A stretch of 64,000 nucleotides of DNA from Oribacterium sp. oral taxon 078 str. F0262 (GTDB lineage Bacteria > Bacillota > Clostridia > Lachnospirales > Lachnospiraceae). The translations under genes and the position numbers were made by a program. The stretch lies in contig NZ_GG729935.1 of assembly GCF_000160135.1 (NCBI RefSeq), positions 2,016 to 66,015 on the forward strand. The letters are read 5' to 3'. Shown here piece after piece: positions 6,568 to 15,309 of the stretch (the stretch's first letter is position 1; each line of letters begins with the position of its first letter). The notes beneath the pieces are model-generated. The model worked only from the letters and a program-made list of their open reading frames with translations. It searched no databases and had not been told where the DNA came from.

Positions 6568-6585
6568 AAACATACGGGAAAATAT

Positions 6586-7884
6586 ATGAGTAAAGAGTTT
6601 GATGTCAATACAAAAGTTAATTTCCCTCCCAACACGGTATGCAGGGATGTTGATGACTATCATATTGTCATAGCTCCTGAATATCCGAACTGGATCGTAC
6701 TTGATGATCAGGAGTATGAGATTTTTCGAATACTTTCAGAGAATACAATAATAGATGGTTTGAATGAATATTACGCAGCATTCCCTGAAAATACAGAGGA
6801 TGACTGCATTCTTGCGTTTACGGACTTTCTGGCGAAGGTTGAGGACTGCCAGTTTTATGGTGATGTCGAATTCGAGGAGGAAGAGCCGGTTGAGGCTATA
6901 AAGAAAAAGGTGCATATTACGATGACCAATAATTGTAATATGCGCTGTCCACACTGCTTCGTATCCGCCGGTATAGTGGAGAAGCAGGAACTGAAGGTAG
7001 AGGAGATATTAGCCGTTGTTGAAAGAATAAAAGAGATAAATGGCTTAACCGATATTGTTGTTTCCGGCGGAGAGCCGCTGATTCATTCAGGCACTATACA
7101 GTTGCTTAAGGGTCTTAAAGGACATAATGTAACGCTTTTTACCAACGGTACGTTGATAAACGAGAAAAATTATGAAGCCATTGCTGAATGCTGCCAGGAA
7201 GTGCAGATAAGCTTTGAAGGAGTTACACAGAAACCATATGAAAAGATTAGAGGGAAGGGCAACTATGCCAAAGCTCTGCATGCCATCGACCTGCTGAAAA
7301 CTACCGGAATAAAGATTACCCTGGCTATTACTATCCTCCCTTCAACTGTGGAGGATATTCGTGACAATTTGATTTCATTCGTTGATTCATTTGACTACAA
7401 GAACCTTGAGATACGCCTTAATGACGATATTGAGATGACCGGAAATGCTCTGACGATGAACTTTACCGGATTCAATAAGTATGAGGTCGATAAGCTGATG
7501 ATCTCCCTTGTCAGCCAGCTTCAGGACAGGGGCGTTTCAAAGGCTTCAAGCAGCGGAAGGAATGTCCAGTTCAAAAACTGCGGCATTGGAACAAATATTG
7601 TTATCGATGCCAATGGCAGGATTTATCCGTGCAATAAGTTCTCATCATACTATCGCAGCCCTGCTGAGGATATGGAACAGATATTTAGAGATTTTAACGA
7701 ACTGAACAGGAAAACATCTACAGACTATTTAGCTAGATGCAGGAAGTGTGAGCTTAGATACATTTGTGCAGGTGGCTGCAGAATAGACTATATGAACCGG
7801 CATGGCGACATGCTTGCGGTGGACTGCACTCCTGAGTTTAAGGAGAATCAGTACAGGAAGTTGCTGCTGGACTATTTGGAGTAG
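6586..7884 (+). CDS. Radical SAM/SPASM peptide maturase
   Basis: A 432-residue enzyme predicted to modify the two upstream peptides. Residues about 10-95 look like a PqqD-like RiPP recognition element. The radical SAM core has CNMRCPHC (about 117-124), the CxxxCxxC motif binding the SAM-cleaving 4Fe-4S cluster, and SGGEPL for SAM binding. The C-terminal SPASM domain has CGIGTNIVIDANGRIYPC and CRKCELRYICAGGC for auxiliary clusters. Related enzymes make thioether or carbon-carbon cross-links; Cys in the precursors makes a thioether possible but not proven. ATG 6586 has only a weak ribosome site; frames upstream run through the peptide gene and terminator, so I reject a longer start. The stop is 2 bp from the methyltransferase. 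Confidence 0.88.
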   Translation: MSKEFDVNTKVNFPPNTVCRDVDDYHIVIAPEYPNWIVLDDQEYEIFRILSENTIIDGLNEYYAAFPENTEDDCILAFTDFLAKVEDCQFYGDVEFEEEEPVEAIKKKVHITMTNNCNMRCPHCFVSAGIVEKQELKVEEILAVVERIKEINGLTDIVVSGGEPLIHSGTIQLLKGLKGHNVTLFTNGTLINEKNYEAIAECCQEVQISFEGVTQKPYEKIRGKGNYAKALHAIDLLKTTGIKITLAITILPSTVEDIRDNLISFVDSFDYKNLEIRLNDDIEMTGNALTMNFTGFNKYEVDKLMISLVSQLQDRGVSKASSSGRNVQFKNCGIGTNIVIDANGRIYPCNKFSSYYRSPAEDMEQIFRDFNELNRKTSTDYLARCRKCELRYICAGGCRIDYMNRHGDMLAVDCTPEFKENQYRKLLLDYLE

Positions 7885-7886
7885 GC

Positions 7887-8618
7887 ATGATGAATACAGA
7901 AGATTCAAATAAGAAAAGCTATAACGATACGGAGATCATAAATTACTATACTGACTTCAATGCTGCGGGTCTGTTTCATTATGAAGAGATGCTGATAGAG
8001 AAATACTTCAAGGCTGGAGGAAGGACGCTTGATATCGGCTGCGGGGCAGGGCGCGTGACCATTCCACTGCATGAAAGAGGTTATAAGGTTACGGGGGTTG
8101 ATTATGCTGAAAAGATGTTAGTCGCGGCAAAAACCCTGAATGGCGCAATTGATTATCGTGTCGGAAATATCCTCTCTACACCTTTTGAGAATCAGGAATT
8201 TGATAACATCATTTTTTCCTTTAACGGGCTGATGCTCCTGAATAGCTATGAGGAGCGGCTTTCTGCAGTAAAGGAAGTTTGCAGACTCTTAAAGGATGAT
8301 GGAAAGTTCATTTTTACGACGCCATATCTTGATAATAAAGTAAAAAAGCCCTACTGGAGCGAAAAGGCAGAGACCCTTGGCATAGATACCGATAATATGA
8401 GCTGGGTGCAGCAGATGGAGCTGGGAGATGAACAGTTGGAGGATTACGGCAGTGAATTTTACCTCCATGTGCCCTTTGTCTCCGAGGTAGAGAAGATGTT
8501 GGAAGAAGCCGGTATGGAGCTTCTTTTTTCCGTAAGGAGATTGGACTATAGTGGGATAGAAGAAATGGAAGAAGAACTGGATGACAATTATCTATGGGTG
8601 ACAAAATGCAAAAAATAA
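7887..8618 (+). CDS. Class I SAM-dependent methyltransferase
   Basis: A 243-residue cytoplasmic enzyme of the Methyltransf_11/25 type: motif I TLDIGCGAGRVTIPL near residue 50, an acidic loop VTGVDYAEKM, and motif IV around FDNIIFSFNGLM. ATG 7887 has GGAG 6 bp upstream. It lies directly between the maturase and the UvrA-like gene, overlapping the latter, so it is probably a tailoring enzyme for the peptide, for example N-, O- or C-terminal methylation. The basic core has several possible acceptors (Lys, Arg, C-terminal carboxylate), and the actual site cannot be told from sequence. A role in immunity (methylating the target) is the alternative. Confidence 0.82.
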   Translation: MMNTEDSNKKSYNDTEIINYYTDFNAAGLFHYEEMLIEKYFKAGGRTLDIGCGAGRVTIPLHERGYKVTGVDYAEKMLVAAKTLNGAIDYRVGNILSTPFENQEFDNIIFSFNGLMLLNSYEERLSAVKEVCRLLKDDGKFIFTTPYLDNKVKKPYWSEKAETLGIDTDNMSWVQQMELGDEQLEDYGSEFYLHVPFVSEVEKMLEEAGMELLFSVRRLDYSGIEEMEEELDDNYLWVTKCKK

Positions 8619-10819
8619 CTTACAAAGGAATCAAGACACATAATCTGAAAAACATTGATGTCGATCTGTATAAGGGCGATATGACCTGTATCGCCGGGGT
8701 CAGCGGCAGCGGTAAATCGAGTCTTGCTTTCAGCACGATTTCCGGAATAAGCCAGGCTGAATACGACAAGATGACCAACGATAACAAGGTCGAGGTTGAT
8801 TATGATGTGGATTCCTATGACGATGTGATCATGTCAATTCCTTTAAGGCAGCTGAACTTTAATGTGAATCCAAGATCAACCGTCATGAGTTATTTTGATT
8901 TACAGGAGTTTGTTATCTACGTAGCCGGAAGTATCACGGGGCTTCCTTTGAGTGATTTCAATTATAATGGGGATGGACGATGCCGTGAGTGCCAGGGGCT
9001 TGGCTATAAGTTGCAGCCCGATCCGGTCAGTATTATTGATTATGATAAGAAAATATCCGAGGTTCCTTTTCGATGTTGGCAGAAAACTTATGTCGACTTC
9101 TTCAGACGGCTTCTGATTGCCTACTGTGGTGAGTGCGGGATAGACAGCAACAAACGCTTCAAGGATCTGACTGAAAAGCAGAAGGAAAAATTACTGTACG
9201 GTACAGGGAATGTTAAACAGACCTTCAAGTATAAAGCTGGAGGAAGGACAAGATCTAAGACCAGTTGTTATATCGGACCGATAACCGGTTTGGAGAAGAA
9301 GTCAGATGATATGTTCTCCCATAACCGTGATCAGTACTGCGCTCAAAAAAAATGCGATTGCTGCTCAGGCAGCAGGCTAAGGGCAAAGACTGCGGCGAAG
9401 GAGCTGTCAAAAGGGTTTTCTGTAGAAAACCTTTACACGGAAGATCTTGATACTCTTGAAAAGGACTTGATGAATCTAAAGAAGAGTGGCGGGAGGAATG
9501 TTCAGTCCGCTCTGGATAATATTCTCTCTTTTATTGCGGCATGCAAGAAGGTCGGCTTGGGATATCTCAGTCTTACAAGATCGATAGCATCGCTCTCCGG
9601 GGGCGAATTGCAGAGACTCCGCATTGCGCAGCTTTTGATTGGAAAGATGCATGATTTGCTTATTGTTTTAGATGAACCTACTGCGTCTTTGTATCCTGCG
9701 GAGGTTGATTTCACAATAGGCATCATGGATGAGATGCGTAAGAAGAATACTTTGCTTGTGGTAGAGCATAACGATAAGGTCATTGAAAATGCTGATCATA
9801 ATATTTATCTCGGACATGATGGTGGTAAGAATGGCGGGTACCTGATCAGCAAAGACGAGTATATGAAGTTGCAGGAAGGTTTTCTACCATATCAGTTTTT
9901 CAAGGGAACATCCCGAGATACATGTGTACTGGATTCGGACTATGTCGATTATGCCGGAAGTGAGCTGGAAATACCGCACGGATCTGTATTAGGACTTTGT
10001 GGAATATCGGGCTGCGGCAAGACGATAATACTAAGAGAAATTCTTCCAAAGTATTATGAAGATTACCTATATGTTTCTCAAAAGCCATTGAAGGGAAACT
10101 CATTTACTACCGTGGCTACATACACAAAGCTTCTGGACGAAATACGAAGCTGTTATGCAAAAGCCCTGAGTAAGGATAAAGGCTATTTTTCTCAGAGAGG
10201 TAAAGGTGCCTGCGATAAATGCGGAGGCACAGGTGTGATTGAAATTGGCAGCTTCTATGAGGAGAAGCTCTTTGATATCTGCGATAAGTGTAATGGTACC
10301 GGATACCTGCAGGAAGTTCTTAAGTGGAAGGTCGAGGGTATTAATATATATGATATACAGCAAATGACAATCGATGAGCTTATTGCTTCCGGTATGAATA
10401 TTTCTGCCAAGGCGGATAAGATGCTCAAGCTCCTCTCAGATCTTGGCCTCGGATACCTGAAACTCAGCCAGAAGGTAAAAACCCTTTCTGGCGGAGAGAA
10501 TCAGAGGATAAAGCTTGCCGAAGCTTTAAACGATAACAAGTACTCTATGATAGGTCTTGATGAGCCTGCAAAAGGACTGAGCAAGCGGGAGACCGTGAGA
10601 CTGCTTGGACTTATATACAATCAGGTTTTAAAAAACAAGAAAACATTTATCATCGCTGAACATGACACAATGTTTTTGAACTATTGCTCTTACTTTGCAG
10701 AATTGAGACGTAAAGGGAAGTCTACGACAATCGTATTTCAGGGCAGCAGGGAGCAGCTATTCAAAGATAAAAAGAATGATATTCGAAACTGGCTTACTGC
10801 AGATCCGACAGGACTTTAA
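8606..10819 (+). CDS. Short UvrA-like ABC ATPase, candidate self-resistance protein
   Basis: 737 residues against about 940 for housekeeping UvrA. Both ABC units are complete: Walker A GVSGSGKSS, signature LSGGELQR and Walker B LIVLDEPTAS; then GISGCGKT, LSGGENQR and GLDEPAKGLS. The C-terminal zinc module is present (CDKCGGTG, CDKCNGTG), but the first unit is shortened and lacks most of the UvrB-binding insertion. UvrA relatives such as DrrC and Ecm16 protect producers of DNA-binding antibiotics, and a last-gene position in a biosynthetic operon fits that role. ATG 8606 gives the normal UvrA N-terminus (MQKITYKGIKTHNLKNIDV); ATG 8594 is possible. It overlaps the methyltransferase. Confidence 0.85.
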   Translation: MQKITYKGIKTHNLKNIDVDLYKGDMTCIAGVSGSGKSSLAFSTISGISQAEYDKMTNDNKVEVDYDVDSYDDVIMSIPLRQLNFNVNPRSTVMSYFDLQEFVIYVAGSITGLPLSDFNYNGDGRCRECQGLGYKLQPDPVSIIDYDKKISEVPFRCWQKTYVDFFRRLLIAYCGECGIDSNKRFKDLTEKQKEKLLYGTGNVKQTFKYKAGGRTRSKTSCYIGPITGLEKKSDDMFSHNRDQYCAQKKCDCCSGSRLRAKTAAKELSKGFSVENLYTEDLDTLEKDLMNLKKSGGRNVQSALDNILSFIAACKKVGLGYLSLTRSIASLSGGELQRLRIAQLLIGKMHDLLIVLDEPTASLYPAEVDFTIGIMDEMRKKNTLLVVEHNDKVIENADHNIYLGHDGGKNGGYLISKDEYMKLQEGFLPYQFFKGTSRDTCVLDSDYVDYAGSELEIPHGSVLGLCGISGCGKTIILREILPKYYEDYLYVSQKPLKGNSFTTVATYTKLLDEIRSCYAKALSKDKGYFSQRGKGACDKCGGTGVIEIGSFYEEKLFDICDKCNGTGYLQEVLKWKVEGINIYDIQQMTIDELIASGMNISAKADKMLKLLSDLGLGYLKLSQKVKTLSGGENQRIKLAEALNDNKYSMIGLDEPAKGLSKRETVRLLGLIYNQVLKNKKTFIIAEHDTMFLNYCSYFAELRRKGKSTTIVFQGSREQLFKDKKNDIRNWLTADPTGL

Positions 10820-10889
10820 TGCAGGCGCATGATGCTTTGAAAACTGTGTCCTTTGTAAGGTAAAAGTAAAGAAGAGAATTAAAGATTTG

Positions 10890-11165
10890 GGGAGTAAACA
10901 ATCCGGATGCAATACAAGATGTAGCCGGGCTGTTCACAAATGTTATTGATCCGACACAAAAATATCAAATGCCAGTCATCCTGTTGGATAAGACGATGCG
11001 AAAGAAGCGGTCTGCCAAGTTTTTGAGAATGTAAATACAGGTGGAGTTTCGCTAATAGTATTTGAGCTTATTTCGGCGTTTTTTTTGCAATGGATGATTT
11101 TCCGTTGCGAAAAGATTGGGAAGAACGCAAGGTGAAATACCTTTCTGGAGGTATGTTGAAATGCA
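10890..11165 (+). pseudogene. DUF262 (GmrS-like) gene fragment with frameshifts
   Basis: Pieces in different frames read NPDAIQDVAGLFTNVIDP and QKYQMPVILLDK, then EAVCQVFENVNTGGVSLIV and FELISAFF, then AMDDFPLRKDWEERK. The phrase VFENVNTGGVSL..FEL is typical of DUF262 proteins (GmrSD-type restriction and related anti-phage nucleases). The frames are broken near 11000 and in a run of eight T around 11080, and both ends are missing. It is a decayed fragment of a defence-type gene. The rest of 10820-11294 holds no recognised gene apart from a 26-codon frame at 11162-11242. Confidence 0.55.
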
Positions 11166-11257
11166 TTGGATCAATCATACCTATCTTCGTGACGATAAAT
11201 TTCAGGGAGAGTATGAAAGTTTTTCTGTAAAAACGGAATAAGGAATTCCTTCAGGGG

Positions 11258-11284
11258 CTCCTGTGATATACACTAATCACAGGA
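11258..11284. promoter_or_regulatory. Hairpin covering the IS256 transposase ribosome site
   Basis: CTCCTGTGAT (11258-11267) and ATCACAGGAG (11275-11284) form a 10-bp perfect stem that includes part of the AGGAGG before the transposase ATG. RNA entering from outside would fold and hide the ribosome site. This is a known way for insertion sequences to avoid expression from neighbouring promoters; that it works so here is inference. It also overlaps the left end of the element. Confidence 0.5.
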
Positions 11285-11294
11285 GGCCTTTACT

Positions 11295-12039
11295 ATGGCA
11301 AAAAGAGAAAAGAAACCCGTCCACAAAGTCGTGATGACCGAAGGCAAACGCCAGATCATCCAGCAACTCCTACAGGAATACGACATTGAGACTGCCGAGG
11401 ATATCCATGATGCTCTCAAAGACCTGCTCGGCGGCACCATCAAGGAGATGATGGAAGCCGAGATGGATGAGCACCTCGGATATGAAAAATTCGAGCGCTT
11501 CGACTCCGATGACTACCGTAACGGCTACAAGGAAAAGACTGTCAACTCCAGCTACGGTTCTATGCGAATCGACGTCCCGCAGGACCGCAAGTCCACGTTT
11601 GAGCCTAAAGTCGTCAAGAAGCGGCAGAAAGACATTTCTGACATCGATCAGAAGATCATCTCCATGTATGCCAAGGGGATGACCACCTGCCAGATCTCTG
11701 ACACGCTCATGGATATCTATGGTTTTGAGGCCTCTGAGGGCTTCATATCGGACGTGACGGATAAGATCCTGCCCCAGATCGAGGACTGGCAGAACCGGCC
11801 CCTCGACGACATCTACCCCGTCCTCAACAGCCTTAAGAACCGTGGGGTTAAGGATATCCTGATCATCTGCGCTGACGGGCTGACCGGGATCCGCGAGGCG
11901 ATCCAGACGGCTTTTCCGAAGACAGAATATCAGCGCTGCATCGTCCACCAGGTCCGGAACACGTTAAAATACGTGTCAGGCAAAGACCGCAAGGCCTTCG
12001 CCAATGACCGCAAAACGATCTATAATGCTCCTGGTCCTA
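11295..12039 (+). pseudogene. IS256-family transposase, internally deleted and truncated
   Basis: The N-terminus is typical IS256 (TIKEMMEAEMDEHLGYEKFE; RNGYKEKTVNSSYGSMRIDV), but RPLDDIYPV joins directly to LNSLKNRGVKDILI. In full-length relatives about 50 residues stand between these, including the first catalytic Asp (the IDAIHF region). The second Asp (ICADGL) and C/HQVRN are present. The protein then ends early where the IS3 copy begins, losing the catalytic Glu and about the last third. Both defects make it inactive. It may still bind IS256 ends and so interfere with intact copies. Confidence 0.8.
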
Positions 12040-12226
12040 TGTCAAGAAAAAGTACAAGTTAAAAATAACCTTTTTCGCTGATACTCCGCTGTTTATCCTA
12101 CCGCCCTTCATGACAGTCACAGATCAGACTGTCATTCCGGTTGGTGTATGAGTACAATAATTCCCGCTAAACAGCATTAACAGTTTCAGATGCTCTGTAT
12201 CAGTGACTTGCACGCCAGATTATCTC

Positions 12227-13111
12227 TCAGCTTACGGGCTTGAGAGACTCCTCCAGTTTCTCCAGGTATTGCTCCTCATACTGATCCGGTGAGCAGTAAT
12301 CACAATGACTATGGAGCCTCACTGTATTATAGAAAGTTTCAATATACTCAAATACAAGACGATAAGCATGTTGATAATCAAGTATCGCAAATCGATTGAT
12401 CCATTCTCTTTTAATGAGTGCATGGAACGATTCGATGCATGCATTATCCCAGGGATATCCTTTTGGGGAATAACTATTAATAAAGCTTGCAGTTGCATCT
12501 TTGAAAGCATCCGAGACATACTGTGATCCGCGATCATTGTGAAATACAAGCGGTTTGTCAACATGACGTTTTTGCTTTACCAGATTGACACAGTCGACAA
12601 CATGCTGCGCTTCCAGGGTCGTGCTGAGGACCCAGGCGATGATTTTCCGTGAAAACAGATCCATAATACTGGTCAGGTACACAAAACCAATCACAGTAAC
12701 AATATAAGTGATATCGGAAACCCATACAGCATTTGGCTCTGCCGGATTAAATTGCTGCTGCAGTATATTTTTTAATTTTGTACTGAAGTCAGAATCTATG
12801 GTTGTCCGGGTATATGGTTTTATCCATTGAGCCTTGATACCCATCTGATGCATGTAGGTGCCCACAGTCCGCTCGGAAATGGATTCACCATCTTTATGAA
12901 GCTGCACCGTGATTTTGGGTGCTCCGTAGTTTTGATGGGAATTATCATATATTTTCTGGATTTTTTGTTTCATTGCTTCTCGACGCTTCTCTGTGTCGGA
13001 AGGGGCACGCTTCTTCCAGGAAGCATAACCGGATCGTGAAACACCCAGATATTTCAGTATCCCACTGACACAGACCCGGTGTTTCACCGGAGATTGATGA
13101 ACTTCCTCCAC
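12227..13111 (-). CDS. IS3-family transposase OrfB (catalytic part)
   Basis: 294 residues with the HTH_21 region (KHRVCVSGILKYLGVSRSGY) and an rve integrase core. The catalytic DDE triad is visible: Asp in WVSDITY, Asp in FHNDRGSQY, Glu in NACIESFH. It is read by -1 frameshifting from orfA to give the OrfAB transposase; the frame stays open upstream of the GTG at 13111 to the overlap with orfA. No inactivating change was seen, so this copy may be mobile. Confidence 0.88.
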   Translation of the reverse strand: MEEVHQSPVKHRVCVSGILKYLGVSRSGYASWKKRAPSDTEKRREAMKQKIQKIYDNSHQNYGAPKITVQLHKDGESISERTVGTYMHQMGIKAQWIKPYTRTTIDSDFSTKLKNILQQQFNPAEPNAVWVSDITYIVTVIGFVYLTSIMDLFSRKIIAWVLSTTLEAQHVVDCVNLVKQKRHVDKPLVFHNDRGSQYVSDAFKDATASFINSYSPKGYPWDNACIESFHALIKREWINRFAILDYQHAYRLVFEYIETFYNTVRLHSHCDYCSPDQYEEQYLEKLEESLKPVS

Positions 13112-13143
13112 GTATTCAGCAGTTGCTGTATATATGGCCAGTG

Positions 13144-13437
13144 TCAGTTTCCCAGGATACCGATTGCTTTTTTTAATACTTCAAGTGCGTCCTTTGTATC
13201 TCGTAATTCTCGCTGAAGTCTGGCGATTTCCTTTGCTTCGTCACTGGAATAATTGCCGGCTCCGCGGGTTGGGACCTCGCCATCGTTCTCCTTTGCCTTC
13301 TTGATCCAAGACTTTAACGCAGAAATACTGACATTGAGATTACTGGCTGCTGCCTGGTAAGATAGTTCCGGATGCTCCTTTTTGCAGCGAACTGCATCCT
13401 CCTTAAATTGTTGGGTATACGCCGTTCCTTTTGCCAT
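13144..13437 (-). CDS. IS3-family transposase OrfA
   Basis: 97 residues with the helix-turn-helix LSYQAAASNLNVSISALKSW and a leucine-zipper-like end (EIARLQRELRDTKDALEVLK). ATG 13437 has AGGAGG 9 to 10 bp upstream. Near its 3' end the minus strand reads A7 followed by G (13167-13174), the slippery sequence used by IS3 elements for -1 programmed frameshifting into orfB, whose frame overlaps there. OrfA alone usually represses transposition. Confidence 0.85.
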   Translation of the reverse strand: MAKGTAYTQQFKEDAVRCKKEHPELSYQAAASNLNVSISALKSWIKKAKENDGEVPTRGAGNYSSDEAKEIARLQRELRDTKDALEVLKKAIGILGN

Positions 13438-13581
13438 GACTCTTTTCCCTCCTGTTCTTTCATGGTACATGATTTATCAGGAAAAGGTCATTCTTATTTT
13501 GTACTATTTAGTGTCTGCTAAGTAAAGGGGGCCATAGAAAGGCCATCCCTCAGCCCCGTTCCATCAATCGCGAATCCCGAT

Positions 13582-15015
13582 TCATTCCTCATCTTCAAAC
13601 AGGAGGAGGTGGAAGCTTTCAGCGTTGATTCCGTTTTCCCCAAAATAAAGCAAAAAATAAGGACGGATGGGGATCGCAAAAAGATTCGTGACAAACACGG
13701 ATAGTGCGATGGAGGAGAGGGTCGTCTCTTCCAGCCTGGTCATGATAAGCCCCGCGCCATTGCAGCGCTTGTCCAAGCTGAAAAACCGCTCCACCTCGAT
13801 CCGGTCAACATTGTCCCGATATCCTTCTTTCGTGGCTCGGGCGTCTGTTCGCTTCGGCCTCCCAAGCTTCGGCCCGGACATTCGGATGCCGTGTTCCTTG
13901 CTATACTGAAGATTCGCCCTCGTGCGATAGATTCGGTCCGCCAGAATCCTTTCCGGATAGTGTCCCGTGCGTTTCCGATACCGCTCGACGGCGTCTTTCA
14001 GAACGGAGCCTTCATGATAGGGGGTGAAAGAAATCTTCTCCAGGCGAGCATGGCCTTTCTCGTCGACGCTGATGTCGTATTTGGCGCCAAACTCTACGGG
14101 TGACTTTGCTTTGCCCCGCACGATGGGACGGATATAGGGCTGCGAAAGGTTGACAATCCAATCGGATACCTGATGGGTCTTGTTATCGTACATGTACCTC
14201 TGCTGCTCATACAATTTCCGTATCGTCAGGTACATGCCGATATCCCGGCCGGGGAGCGCATACCCCTCCGCCATGTATGCCTCCAGATATCCAAGGTCGC
14301 GGCGAACATGCCTAAGCTGCCTGCGGATCTCCATGCGGACCTTCTTCGCCGTCCGCTTTTTGGCCTTAGCCAATGTAAGATAGGTCTTCCCGGCGATCCT
14401 CCGATAGGTCCGGGGCTTCTTCCAGGGATGGAAAGCCTTGTGAAAGTCGTCTATCATCCCCTCCAGCTTCTTACGGGCTTCATGGAGGAGTTCGAAGTCC
14501 TGCGGGTATTTGATGTTGGATGGGGAACAGGTGGCATCCAGAATCTCTGTTCCAACGTTCTTTCCTCCCACTGCAGGCTGCGCATCGCCTTTATGTTCCT
14601 TCGTCGCCGCAGCGGCAAAGAGGAAGATGTCGTTGACCGTCATCAGGGCCTCTGTCCCAAGCCTTTTCCGGAACGACACCAGGAGGGGAGCCGTGAAAGG
14701 ACAGCCCTTCCGGAACGATTCGCACCCAATGAAGTACTGGAGATAGGGGTTCTCACCGATCTCTTTTACCAGCCCGCGGTCGGACAACTTCTTCCGCTTC
14801 TGGATGATGAGGGACCCCAGCGCCATGCGGAACGGCTTGGCTGGATGTCCTGTCTTCGACGGGAACAACTCGTTGTAACGGGTCTTCTCCTCCATCCTGC
14901 ACCAGTCCAGCCGGTCGGCAAGAAGGACCCATTCGTTCTTCGGGTCAAGCTGCATCCCGCAGGACTGATTGAAGTCTGTGAAGGCGATCTGATGAAATTT
15001 CGGGCTCGTGTACAT
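13582..15015 (-). CDS. IS1182-family transposase
   Basis: 477 residues. The N-terminus (SPKFHQIAFTDFNQSCGMQL) and DUF772-like region (PFRMALGSLIIQKRKKLSDR) are typical of IS1182/IS5-type enzymes. Catalytic residues can be placed as Asp in EILDATCSPSNIKYP, Asp in ILADRIYRT and Glu in VERFFSLDK. GGAG is 8 bp before ATG 15015. No stop or frameshift was seen. It lies between the IS3 copy and an ISLre2 remnant in a pile of insertion sequences. Terminal repeats were not identified with confidence: GGCC-rich sequence at 13529-13545 and AT-rich sequence near 15060-15130 flank it. The 15016-15309 gap holds no other gene. Confidence 0.85.
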   Translation of the reverse strand: MYTSPKFHQIAFTDFNQSCGMQLDPKNEWVLLADRLDWCRMEEKTRYNELFPSKTGHPAKPFRMALGSLIIQKRKKLSDRGLVKEIGENPYLQYFIGCESFRKGCPFTAPLLVSFRKRLGTEALMTVNDIFLFAAAATKEHKGDAQPAVGGKNVGTEILDATCSPSNIKYPQDFELLHEARKKLEGMIDDFHKAFHPWKKPRTYRRIAGKTYLTLAKAKKRTAKKVRMEIRRQLRHVRRDLGYLEAYMAEGYALPGRDIGMYLTIRKLYEQQRYMYDNKTHQVSDWIVNLSQPYIRPIVRGKAKSPVEFGAKYDISVDEKGHARLEKISFTPYHEGSVLKDAVERYRKRTGHYPERILADRIYRTRANLQYSKEHGIRMSGPKLGRPKRTDARATKEGYRDNVDRIEVERFFSLDKRCNGAGLIMTRLEETTLSSIALSVFVTNLFAIPIRPYFLLYFGENGINAESFHLLLFEDEE

Positions 15016-15309
15016 GGTATCAGCTCCAAGAAATGCAAAGATACTTGACAAATCAAAACTTTATCTTGCATTTATTTTACCATAAACAAGAGAAAAAGTC
15101 TTTGAGAAAGATATCATAGAGTTATTTAGCTGTCACTATTTATATGCTAGCTTCAGTTCAGGCCTCCTTGATTTGGATTTGGTGTGATGACTTTATTCTA
15201 CAAGGAACTTTGGACTATGTCATTTTTGGTATTCCGTTTTTGAATTTGCGCAACTTATTTTACGTTATCGAATGCTCCGCATTGTAAGGACAACTGTGAG
15301 TTCGCCAGG

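Larger units (their letters stand above)
12040..13517 (-). mobile_element. IS3-family insertion sequence (IS150-like)
   Basis: About 1.48 kb with orfA and orfB on the minus strand. The ends are imperfect inverted repeats: the first 35 bp from 12040 match the complement of the last bases before 13517 at about 27 of 35 positions, sharing AGTACAA and CCTTTT blocks. CTA flanks both sides (12037-12039 and 13518-13520) and may be a 3-bp target duplication. The left flank is the IS256 remnant and the right flank the IS1182 element, so if CTA is a duplication, those two were already joined before it arrived. Exact ends are uncertain by a base or two. Confidence 0.75.

Noticed and set aside
6343-6585. 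Longer N-terminus of the radical SAM protein from ATG 6343
   Set aside because: This would run through the second peptide gene in another frame and across the terminator hairpin; the sequence has no homology to maturase N-termini.
8606-10819. Housekeeping excinuclease UvrA
   Set aside because: It is 200 residues too short in the UvrB-binding part, AT-rich like its neighbours, and overlaps a methyltransferase gene in a peptide operon rather than standing with uvrB.
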